Positions 6,691 to 11,456 of a stretch of DNA of 11,456 nucleotides are shown piece after piece. Position 1 is the first letter of the stretch. Every line of letters begins with the position of its first letter. The notes beneath the pieces were generated by a model that saw nothing but the letters and a program-made list of their open reading frames with translations, made no database searches and was not told the DNA's origin. The stretch comes from JAGQUL01 sp038212015 (GTDB lineage: Bacteria > Actinomycetota > Thermoleophilia > Gaiellales > SKUG01). The DNA is taken from contig JBBQUY010000092.1 in assembly GCA_038212015.1 (NCBI GenBank), positions 1-11,456 of the forward strand, read 5' to 3'. The translations under genes were made by a program, and so were the position numbers.

Positions 6691-7713
6691 ATGCGAATTC
6701 TCAGCGGCATCCAGCCCACCGGCGACAAGCACCTGGGCAACTACATCGGTGCGATCCGGCACTACGTCGACAACCAGGACCTGGGCGAGGCGTTCTACTT
6801 CGTCGCGGACCTGCATGCACTGACGCTGCTGCCCGATCCCGCGGAGATGCGCGAGAGCACGCTCAAGACCGCGGCGATGCTGCTCGCGGCGGGCGTCGAC
6901 CCGGATCGAGCGACGCTGTTCGTGCAGAGCCACGTGGCCGCCGAGCACACGCAGCTGACGTGGGTGCTGTCGTGCGTGGCTCGCATGGGCGAGCTCAACC
7001 GGATGACGCAGTTCAAGGACAAGTCCGACGGCAAGGGCGACAACGTCTCTGTCGGGCTGTTCACATATCCGGTGCTGCAGGCGGCCGACGTGGTCGCCTA
7101 CGACGCCGACCGCGTGCCGGTGGGCGCCGACCAGAAGCAGCACCTGGAGCTCGTGCGCAACCTCGCTCAACGATTCAACAACCGCTACGGCGCGGGTGAG
7201 GAGCAGGTGCTTCGCGTGCCCGAGCCGCTGATCGCGGAGGTCGGTGGGCGCGTCATGGACCTGCAGGACCCGACGCGCAAGATGTCGACGTCCAACAGCT
7301 CGGACAAGGGCACCATCTGGATGCTCGACGAGCCCGCTGCGATCGTGAAGAAGTTCCGGTCGGCGGTCACGGATTCGGAGGCCGAAGTTCGCTTCGATCC
7401 CGAGGCGAAACCGGGCGTGTCCAACCTGCTCGAGCTGCTGCACATCGTCACGGGCCGGTCGATCTCCGAGCTCGAGGCCGAACACGACCACGGCCGCTAC
7501 GGCGACTTCAAGACCGCCGTGGGCGAAGCAGTCGCAGCGCACATGGCGCCGATTCGCGAGCGCTACCTCGAACTCATGAACGACCGTGGCGAGCTGGAGC
7601 GCATCCTCGCGTCGGGCGCTGATCGCGCACGCGAGGTCGCGTCCGCGACCACTGCGCGCGTGGTCGGCAAGGTCGGGCTGCTCGAGGCGCCCGAGCGCGC
7701 GTCGACGACCTGA
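6691..7713 (+). CDS. trpS: Tryptophanyl-tRNA synthetase
   Basis: TrpRS is a cytoplasmic class I aminoacyl-tRNA synthetase that activates tryptophan with ATP and charges tRNA-Trp. The 340-residue length is normal. The N-terminus reads Ser-Gly-Ile-Gln-Pro-Thr-Gly followed by the HIGH-type motif His14-Leu-Gly-Asn17. The family-typical Met-Thr-Gln-Phe-Lys-Asp-Lys follows, then Pro-Val-Leu-Gln-Ala-Ala-Asp and Val-Pro-Val-Gly-Ala-Asp-Gln for tryptophan pocket and dimer contacts. The ATP-binding KMSKS loop appears as Lys197-Met-Ser-Thr-Ser201, with Thr in place of the second Lys. Downstream, the Ala-Val-Thr-Asp-Ser and Lys-Pro-Gly-Val-Ser-Asn-Leu-Leu stretches are also typical. The ATG at 6691 directly precedes the conserved N-terminal strand, so no upstream start is needed. 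It is divergent from the small membrane-protein gene across 92 bp and probably monocistronic. Confidence 0.98.
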   Translation: MRILSGIQPTGDKHLGNYIGAIRHYVDNQDLGEAFYFVADLHALTLLPDPAEMRESTLKTAAMLLAAGVDPDRATLFVQSHVAAEHTQLTWVLSCVARMGELNRMTQFKDKSDGKGDNVSVGLFTYPVLQAADVVAYDADRVPVGADQKQHLELVRNLAQRFNNRYGAGEEQVLRVPEPLIAEVGGRVMDLQDPTRKMSTSNSSDKGTIWMLDEPAAIVKKFRSAVTDSEAEVRFDPEAKPGVSNLLELLHIVTGRSISELEAEHDHGRYGDFKTAVGEAVAAHMAPIRERYLELMNDRGELERILASGADRAREVASATTARVVGKVGLLEAPERASTT

Positions 7714-7761
7714 CGTTTGCGGGGTTCGCTGTGCCGGGTGGGCCTTGCGCGCCGCGATGCG

Positions 7762-7785
7762 CCGTGGTCTCGTGGACCGGCACGG
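7762..7785 (+). terminator. Possible trpS terminator hairpin
   Basis: Forty-nine bp after the trpS stop, CCGTG pairs with CACGG, with an inner GTC/GAC stem around the loop TCGTG; an unpaired CGG bulges on the 3' side. There is no T-run, which is common for GC-rich terminators. The stem is imperfect, so this is only a candidate. The rest of 7714-7893 shows little else; TTGGTC (7789-7794) and TACGTG (7812-7817) with a 17-bp spacer form a weak possible promoter for the next gene. Confidence 0.25.
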
Positions 7786-7893
7786 GACTTGGTCTCGACT
7801 GACACGCGGACTACGTGCGACCACTCCACACGCGCCCCCGGGGACGGGACGCGGCGGTCGCATCCAATGTCAGGACGGGACGGGGGACGACCC

Positions 7894-8493
7894 ATGCAGG
7901 GGATCAACACTTTGGGCAACGGCGTGATGCTGCTGTCAGGCACCGGAAGTCAGCTTGCGGGCGGGAGCCGGACGACTGGTGCGCAGACCGGCGCACAGAC
8001 GGGTGCGCAGACGGGTGCCACCACGAGCGCCGGCGGAACGACGCCTCCGACCGACACGGCCGGAGCATCCGCACAGGCACGCGCGGGCGCAGATGCAGGC
8101 GGCCCGATCGCTGGCATCCTCGCGCAGATCCAGCAGCTCGTCGCGGCCGTCCAGGCACTCGGAGGCGGCAGCGCCGCCCTTGGTGGCGGGCCAACCGTGG
8201 TCGGCGGGCCCGTCGAAGTCGGCGGCGCGCCGGTCGCGTTGACCGGCGCTGCGACCGCGCCAGTCGAAGGCGGCGGCGAAGCCGAGGGCGGCGCAGGCAA
8301 GGACAAGGGCAAGGGCAAGAAGTGCGACATGGACATGGCCGGCGCCGAAGGCGGCGGCAAGGCTGAGAAGGCCGAGAAGGGCGAAAAGGCCGAAAAGGGC
8401 GAAAAGGGCGAAAAGGCCGAGAAGGCCGAGAAGGCCGAGAAGGCTGAGAAGGGCCGCAACGGCAAGGGCGGCGGCGCAGGCGGCGACGACTGA
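7894..8493 (+). CDS. Low-complexity protein with GAQT repeats and Lys/Glu-rich tail
   Basis: A 199-residue protein that I do not recognise. Visible parts: a short N-terminus with a hydrophobic patch (9-23) but no convincing signal peptide; three tandem Gly-Ala-Gln-Thr units (29-40); a Thr/Ala/Gly-rich linker; one likely amphipathic helix (71-90, Ile/Leu/Val/Gln); a Gly/Val-rich stretch (91-128); a basic patch with the only cysteine (Cys144) followed by Asp-Met-Asp-Met; and a tail of ten three-residue units of the type Ala/Gly-Glu-Lys (157-186), ending Gly-rich and Asp-Asp. The frame opens further upstream, with another ATG at 7867. I chose 7894 because a GGGGGA ribosome site lies 6 nt before it. 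Codons are strongly G/C-ending, and a 12-bp inverted repeat follows the stop, both favouring a real gene. It may be surface-exposed or bind nucleic acid or polyphosphate through its Lys-rich tail, but nothing in the sequence settles this. Confidence 0.65.
   Translation: MQGINTLGNGVMLLSGTGSQLAGGSRTTGAQTGAQTGAQTGATTSAGGTTPPTDTAGASAQARAGADAGGPIAGILAQIQQLVAAVQALGGGSAALGGGPTVVGGPVEVGGAPVALTGAATAPVEGGGEAEGGAGKDKGKGKKCDMDMAGAEGGGKAEKAEKGEKAEKGEKGEKAEKAEKAEKAEKGRNGKGGGAGGDD
7978..8013 (+). repeat. Three tandem 12-bp units encoding Gly-Ala-Gln-Thr
   Basis: Three consecutive 12-bp units (GGTGCGCAGACC and close variants) differ only at third codon positions. A fourth, degenerate unit follows. They lie in frame inside the low-complexity gene. 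Confidence 0.9.
8362..8451 (+). repeat. Ten tandem 9-bp units encoding Ala/Gly-Glu-Lys
   Basis: Ten in-frame 9-bp units of the form GSN-GAR-AAG. Every Gly unit is GGC GAA AAG, while Ala units are mostly GCC or GCT GAG AAG. This linkage between first and second codon suggests growth by duplication of whole units rather than independent codon drift. Because all units are 9 bp, copy-number change by slippage would keep the frame. Confidence 0.9.
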
Positions 8494-8524
8494 CCGCGCC
8501 GGGCCTCCGTCGCGCCCAATCGAC

Positions 8525-8575
8525 CCACTGCGTCCAGGATGCGGCTCGATATGGGCGTGATCGTGGACGCAGTGG
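8525..8575. terminator. 12-bp perfect inverted repeat, probable bidirectional terminator
   Basis: The left arm at 8525-8536 (CCACTGCGTCCA) is the exact reverse complement of the right arm at 8564-8575, with a 27-nt loop. It begins 31 bp after the stop of the 199-residue gene and lies about 40 bp before the stop of a possible minus-strand gene, where a bidirectional terminator would be expected. There is no T-run, and the long loop is unusual for a terminator, so a protein-binding site remains possible. Confidence 0.5.
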
Positions 8576-8614
8576 CTCGCGGTAGACCAGCGCGGAGACC
8601 CGCGCAGTCACGTG

Positions 8615-8920
8615 CTAGCGCACCGACAGGTAGCGCCAGCGGCTCGTCGTCGAGCGCAGCAGCTTGTGCTCGCCGGCTTCCACTCGCACGCGCCACACGC
8701 CACGCGACCGGAACCGGTCCGACTTCACGCGCACGCGCGAGAGCCCCGATGCGGCAACGCGCGCATGCAGCACGCTGCGCGTTCGCCACGATCGCCCCAC
8801 GCGCTGCCGCAGTAGCACCCCGACAACGGCGCTCCTGCGCGTCGCTTGAGGCCAAGCAGCTGCCGCGACCTTCAGCGAATGAGACGAACCGGAACCCGCG
8901 CAAGAGCGTCCAACCCTCAA
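8615..8920 (-). pseudogene. Possible remnant of a minus-strand gene with beta-sandwich-like C-terminus
   Basis: The minus-strand frame ending at the TAG at 8617-8615 gives, over its last 70 or so residues, alternating hydrophobic/basic strands (Val-Arg-Val-Lys, Gly-Val-Trp-Arg-Val-Arg-Val-Glu-Ala-Gly, Ser-Arg-Trp-Arg-Tyr-Leu-Ser-Val-Arg). This resembles the Ig-like beta-domain that ends many secreted actinobacterial proteins. Codons in this part are mostly G/C-ending, as in true genes here. Further upstream the bias fades, and no ATG or GTG with a ribosome site is seen between scpA and this segment; the furthest plausible start is a TTG at 8920. I read it as a truncated C-terminal fragment, or a very small gene with a rare start. 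The rest of 8494-8971 otherwise contains only the inverted repeat and the scpA promoter region. Confidence 0.3.
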
Positions 8921-8958
8921 TGGGTAGTTGAAGTGGACCGACCGTCCGGTGGGGTCAG

Positions 8959-8964
8959 TACACT
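8959..8964 (+). promoter_or_regulatory. Candidate -10 element for a near-leaderless scpA transcript
   Basis: TACACT matches TANNNT and ends 7 nt before the scpA ATG at 8972. A transcript starting at normal distance would have zero or one untranslated base. There is no ribosome site directly before the ATG; a G-run at 8949-8955 is too far away. A -35 candidate, TGGACC at 8934-8939, is weak, with a 19-bp spacer. Confidence 0.45.
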
Positions 8965-8971
8965 TCTGCCA

Positions 8972-9772
8972 ATGCGTCCTGCCGCCCTGAATCTCGACCT
9001 CGACACGTTCGCCGGCCCACTCGACCTGCTGTGCTCGGTGCTGCTGCGCCGTGAGCTGTCCGTCGAGGACGTGCCGCTCGTGGAGATCGTCGTCGGCTAC
9101 GTGCAGCGTCTCGCGCACGAAGAGCGCATCGATCCCAACACGGCCGGCGAGTTCCTGCTGCTCGTGGCCGGGCTCATGGAGATCAAGGCGCGCGAGCTGC
9201 TCGACCAGGAGGGCGACCTCCAGATCGACGACCCCACCGCCATCGAGTCACACGACGAGATGCTCGAGCGGCTCATCCGCTACACGACCTTCAAGGGTGC
9301 TGCGGCGTGGCTGGGCGAGCGCGCCGGCACGAGCCGCTTCTGGCGCATCGCGTCGCGCCCGGTCAAGCGCAAGAACCCGGGCATGTACGACGGCCCGACG
9401 CTCGACCCGGCGCTGCTGCATCGCTCGATGACGGTGCTGCTCGCGCAACCCGACGTCGACGTGCGCCACCTCGTCGGCCGACACGCGTCCGTGCACGAGA
9501 TGACGGGCCGCCTGCTCGGCGTGCTGCACAAGCGGCGCACCTTCAACCTCGACGAGGCAGTCGAGGGGCTCACGCGACTGGACCAGGCCGTCGCGTTCGT
9601 GGCGGCGCTGGAGCTGTGCAAGGCGGGGCAGGTCATGCTCGCGCAGGAAGATCGATTTGGTCCGATCACCGTGTCACGGCGGGAGGCCGTGCAGGTGTCG
9701 GGTGACGAAGCGGCAGGGGATGCCGCGTTCGCGGCCGAGCCGCGTGGGGACATGGGAGTCCAGACAGCATGA
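8972..9772 (+). CDS. scpA: Segregation and condensation protein A (kleisin)
   Basis: ScpA is the kleisin subunit that bridges the SMC head domains, and with ScpB forms the bacterial condensin that helps chromosome compaction and origin segregation. The 266-residue product begins with the family hallmark Asp-Thr-Phe-Ala-Gly-Pro-Leu-Asp-Leu-Leu (residues 10-19). The helical N-terminal SMC-neck-binding region follows, including Glu-Phe-Leu-Leu-Leu-Val-Ala-Gly-Leu-Met-Glu-Ile-Lys-Ala-Arg. A variable middle part comes next, then a C-terminal winged-helix segment (about residues 209-230) that contacts the SMC cap; a tail of about 30 residues is probably disordered. The frame is open upstream, to a start at 8846, but the extra 42 residues are Arg-rich and not family-like. 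The ATG at 8972 gives a normal N-terminus and lies right after a -10 element. The stop overlaps the start of a mini-ORF (ATGA). Confidence 0.96.
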   Translation: MRPAALNLDLDTFAGPLDLLCSVLLRRELSVEDVPLVEIVVGYVQRLAHEERIDPNTAGEFLLLVAGLMEIKARELLDQEGDLQIDDPTAIESHDEMLERLIRYTTFKGAAAWLGERAGTSRFWRIASRPVKRKNPGMYDGPTLDPALLHRSMTVLLAQPDVDVRHLVGRHASVHEMTGRLLGVLHKRRTFNLDEAVEGLTRLDQAVAFVAALELCKAGQVMLAQEDRFGPITVSRREAVQVSGDEAAGDAAFAAEPRGDMGVQTA

Positions 9773-9864
9773 CGAACCGACGAAGCGAGGGCCGCGTGCC
9801 CGCAGGGCACATGGCCGAGCGAGGAGCGTTCGCACGAACGACTCCCGAAGGGAGCGTTTCGTGA
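9769..9864 (+). CDS. 31-codon mini-ORF bridging scpA and scpB
   Basis: An ATG at 9769 overlaps the scpA stop as ATGA, and the frame stays open for 31 codons to a TGA at 9862-9864 that overlaps the scpB GTG start as GTGA. The peptide is basic and polar (Arg-rich, one internal Met at residue 15, ending Glu-Gly-Ser-Val-Ser) with no recognisable motif. Its likely purpose is translational coupling: ribosomes leaving scpA could reinitiate, read through the stem-loops that cover the scpB ribosome site, and terminate on the scpB start codon. There is no separate ribosome site, as expected for coupled reinitiation. The exact overlap at both ends is the main evidence; no peptide function can be claimed, and chance or a repetitive intergenic element that happens to stay open are alternatives. 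Confidence 0.45.
   Translation: MTNRRSEGRVPAGHMAERGAFARTTPEGSVS
9796..9810 (+). other. Stem-loop inside the scpA-scpB bridge
   Basis: GTGCCC and GGGCAC form a perfect 6-bp stem with a 3-nt GCA loop. It is the first of three hairpins in the 88 bp between scpA and scpB. It has no T-run, so it is not an obvious terminator; mRNA stability or ribosome pausing are possible roles. Confidence 0.5.
9823..9861 (+). promoter_or_regulatory. Mutually exclusive hairpins over the scpB ribosome-binding site
   Basis: The central strand at 9835-9846 can pair upstream with GGAG plus CGTTC (9823-9831, 9 bp with one bulged A at 9841 and a 4-nt loop). Alternatively it can pair downstream with GGGAG plus CGTT (9850-9858, also about 9 bp with the same bulge and a GAA loop). 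The downstream partner contains the scpB ribosome site GAAGGGAG (9847-9854) and nearly reaches its GTG. One fold hides the site, the other frees it. Translation of the mini-ORF would open both. A switch is inferred from base pairing alone. Confidence 0.45.
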
Positions 9865-10637
9865 GCGATACCACCACCATCGAACCGGGCACCGAGCAGG
9901 AGCAGGAGGAGACGACCAACGTCGTCACGCTGCGCCCGCGGGTCGCGCCCGAGGACGCCGCTGCGGGTGCAGCGCAGGCCGACGCGGACGAGCCTTCCAG
10001 CAACGATGCGCAGGCCGGTGCCGTCGCCGAACTGCGACCGATCGGCACGACCCACCAGGACGCCGTGGGCCCCGCGCTCGAGCATCAGCTCGAAGCGCTG
10101 CTGTTCGTGTCGCCGGTCCCGATCGACACCAAGCAGCTTGCCGAGCTCACCGAGCAGGACGAAGACGACCTGCACGAATGCCTCGTCGACATGATGCACT
10201 CGTGGAGCGAAGGCACCCGCGGCATCGTGCTCGAGCGTGTCGCCGGCGGCTGGGCGTTCCGCGCCAGCGACCGCTGCGAATCGGTGCTCGGTCGCATGAC
10301 CCGCCCGCAGGGTGACACGCGCCTGTCGCCGAGCGCCATCGAGACGCTCGCGATCGTGTCCTACCTGCAGCCCGTCAGCCGTCCCGACCTGGCCAAGATC
10401 CGAGGCGTCAGCGTCGACGCGGCGATGGCTGGCCTGATGGAGCGCGGCTTCATCGAGGAAGCCGGCCGCAGCGACACCGGCGCCGTGCTGTTTCGCACGA
10501 CCGCGCACTTTGAGCGAGCCTTCGGGCTGTCGAGCCTGAGCGCACTCCCCGAGCTCGAGGGCTTCGGTCCGGGCGAGGAGGACGTCGCGCGCATGAAGGA
10601 GCAGCTCGAGAAGATGGCCGAGGCCCGCGTCGAGTAG
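9861..10637 (+). CDS. scpB: Segregation and condensation protein B
   Basis: ScpB is the dimeric winged-helix (kite) protein that binds ScpA in the SMC-ScpAB complex. The 258-residue product has an acidic, Gln/Thr/Ala-rich and probably disordered extension (residues 1-72). The first winged helix then starts at Leu-Glu-His-Gln-Leu-Glu-Ala-Leu-Leu-Phe (73-82). The family core Leu-Ser-Pro-Ser-Ala-Ile-Glu-Thr-Leu-Ala-Ile-Val-Ser-Tyr is followed by Arg-Pro-Asp-Leu-Ala-Lys-Ile-Arg-Gly-Val and Leu-Met-Glu-Arg-Gly-Phe-Ile-Glu-Glu-Ala-Gly-Arg, and a Phe-Gly-Leu-Ser-Ser-Leu-Ser-Ala-Leu-Pro-Glu-Leu tail, all typical. The GTG at 9861 has a strong site, GAAGGGAG, 6 nt upstream; the open frame upstream of it is Arg-rich and overlaps scpA. 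The N-terminal extension is longer than the compact ScpBs of Firmicutes. The stop directly abuts the stop of the convergent membrane-protein gene. Confidence 0.96.
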   Translation: MSDTTTIEPGTEQEQEETTNVVTLRPRVAPEDAAAGAAQADADEPSSNDAQAGAVAELRPIGTTHQDAVGPALEHQLEALLFVSPVPIDTKQLAELTEQDEDDLHECLVDMMHSWSEGTRGIVLERVAGGWAFRASDRCESVLGRMTRPQGDTRLSPSAIETLAIVSYLQPVSRPDLAKIRGVSVDAAMAGLMERGFIEEAGRSDTGAVLFRTTAHFERAFGLSSLSALPELEGFGPGEEDVARMKEQLEKMAEARVE

Positions 10638-11456
10638 TCAGCGCAGGTCGAGCACCGTCGAGCGCCGCACGCGATAGGCGAGCTCGATCACCGCCGATGC
10701 GAGCAGGTCGGCCGCCATGTGCACCAGGCGCAGCCCGATCGCGATCACGGCCGCTGCCCCGAGCCCGTAGATCGGTGCCAGAAACGACGTCAGCACCGCC
10801 TCGCGCACGCCGAGACCGCCGGGCGCCAGCGGCGTGACGAACCCGATCATCCACGCGAGTGCATACACGCCGACCATCCAGCCGAGCGACGGCGCATCGC
10901 CGGTGACCAGCCCGGTGAGCGCGACGAGCGCGCCTGCACCCACCGCGATCCAGCCTGCACAATTGAGGGCCAGCACGAGCGACATCGCACGACCGCGCGG
11001 CAGCTGGTCGAGCTCGATCCCGAATCGCTGCGCGATGCGCAGCAGTCGCCCGCCGAGCAGTCGCGGTCGCGCGGCGACGACGGCGATCACGCCCACCGCG
11101 GCGACGGCGATCACGACCTCGGGCGGCTCCGTCGCGGCGACGAGGAACCCGGCGGCACTGACGAGCGCCGCACCCACGATCGCCAGCGCCTGCTCGTACG
11201 CGCTCGTGCCGAGCACCTGCATGCGTGAGGCCGACAGTCGAGCCCCTTCGCGCACGCGCACGACGAGCATCATCACGCCGCCCGGTGCGAATCGCGCGAG
11301 CGCGCTCCACGACCACACCGCCATCGACTCGCCGAGCCCCGCAGCCGCGACCCCGAACTGGCGCCGCAGCACCCAGACCGCGACGGCCTGCGTGAGCGGG
11401 CCGAGCGCGACCAGGCCGATCGCACCCGCGAGCGCCGGCCACGACAGGTTCCACTC
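10638..11456 (-). CDS. Multi-pass membrane protein, LPG-synthase-TM (UPF0104) family, N-terminus beyond window
   Basis: The visible 272 residues form at least six hydrophobic segments separated by short Arg-rich loops. The family mark is Phe-Val-Thr-Pro-Leu-Ala-Pro-Gly-Gly-Leu-Gly-Val-Arg-Glu-Ala (plus-strand positions about 10801-10845), the hallmark of the flippase-like transmembrane domain found in MprF and in stand-alone UPF0104 proteins. A second family-type stretch, Arg-Phe-Ala-Pro-Gly-Gly-Val (around 11275-11300), comes earlier in the protein. A GTG at 11372 is possible, but the frame stays open with another transmembrane-like segment to the window edge, so the true start is probably outside. 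There is no catalytic aminoacyl-transfer domain in the visible part, so lipid flipping or glycolipid transport is more likely than lysyl-lipid synthesis. It converges on scpB with no gap between the two stops. Confidence 0.88.
   Translation of the reverse strand, partial: EWNLSWPALAGAIGLVALGPLTQAVAVWVLRRQFGVAAAGLGESMAVWSWSALARFAPGGVMMLVVRVREGARLSASRMQVLGTSAYEQALAIVGAALVSAAGFLVAATEPPEVVIAVAAVGVIAVVAARPRLLGGRLLRIAQRFGIELDQLPRGRAMSLVLALNCAGWIAVGAGALVALTGLVTGDAPSLGWMVGVYALAWMIGFVTPLAPGGLGVREAVLTSFLAPIYGLGAAAVIAIGLRLVHMAADLLASAVIELAYRVRRSTVLDLR

Noticed and set aside
7765..7797. Direct repeat TGGTCTCG at 7765-7772 and 7790-7797
   Set aside because: Only 8 bp, two copies, in an otherwise plain gap; could be chance.
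6637..7863. A 408-codon minus-strand frame opposite trpS
   Set aside because: Antisense to a clear, full-length trpS; His/Arg/Val-rich, no family features.
8362..8451. The 9-bp array considered as a CRISPR or origin iteron array
   Set aside because: There are no spacers, the units are directly adjacent and in coding frame, and the variants are synonymous or conservative.
8539..8931. A 130-codon plus-strand frame before scpA
   Set aside because: Arg/Ala/Ser low complexity, starts inside the loop of the inverted repeat, no ribosome site, and the opposite strand has the better coding signal.
1..11456. tRNA, rRNA, insertion sequence or transposase genes
   Set aside because: I saw no cloverleaf-like segment, no rRNA-like sequence and no transposase motifs or terminal inverted repeats with target duplications.

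Overview
The window is about 11.5 kb of very GC-rich bacterial DNA with strong G/C bias at third codon positions, several GTG starts and at least two genes that look leaderless. The Lgt enzyme, the carboxylate-amine ligase and the ScpA/ScpB pair have an actinobacterial look. I would guess a deep-branching Actinomycetota lineage such as Thermoleophilia (Solirubrobacterales or relatives), but this is inferred from gene character and composition, not from any database comparison.

Left third (1-4092, minus strand): a single open frame of at least 1364 codons runs off the left edge. It encodes a giant modular protein: a Pro/Lys-rich N-terminal region, a short charged helix-rich stretch, two blocks of degenerate Thr/Asp-rich beta-type repeats with a period near 32 residues, and a Gly/Ala-rich hydrophobic region with the look of the pre-toxin part of polymorphic toxins. 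The C-terminal domain, probably the functional business end, lies outside the window. This is the accessory-looking part of the window.

Centre (4266-7713): conserved housekeeping or near-housekeeping genes. A carboxylate-amine ligase (GCS2/YbdK family) is divergent from the giant gene. Then come lgt (prolipoprotein diacylglyceryl transferase) and a small membrane protein immediately upstream of it on the minus strand, probably co-transcribed, and trpS (tryptophanyl-tRNA synthetase), divergent from that pair. The ligase and lgt genes overlap tail to tail by 35 bp.

7714-8971: a lineage-specific stretch. It holds a low-complexity 199-residue protein with Gly-Ala-Gln-Thr repeats and a Lys-Glu-rich tail of ten 9-bp units, a 12-bp perfect inverted repeat that probably terminates transcription, and a possible remnant of a minus-strand gene ending in a beta-sandwich-like segment.

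Right part (8972-10637): scpA and scpB, the kleisin and winged-helix partners of SMC. They are joined by an unusual 93-bp bridge: a 31-codon mini-ORF whose start overlaps the scpA stop (ATGA) and whose stop overlaps the scpB start (GTGA). The bridge also contains stem-loops, one of which covers the scpB ribosome-binding site and competes with an alternative upstream pairing. The right edge holds the minus-strand C-terminal part of a multi-pass membrane protein of the lysylphosphatidylglycerol-synthase-TM/flippase-like family, abutting scpB without any gap.

The two observations I consider most worth following are the repeat/pre-toxin architecture of the giant protein and the scpA-mini-ORF-scpB translational coupling module.
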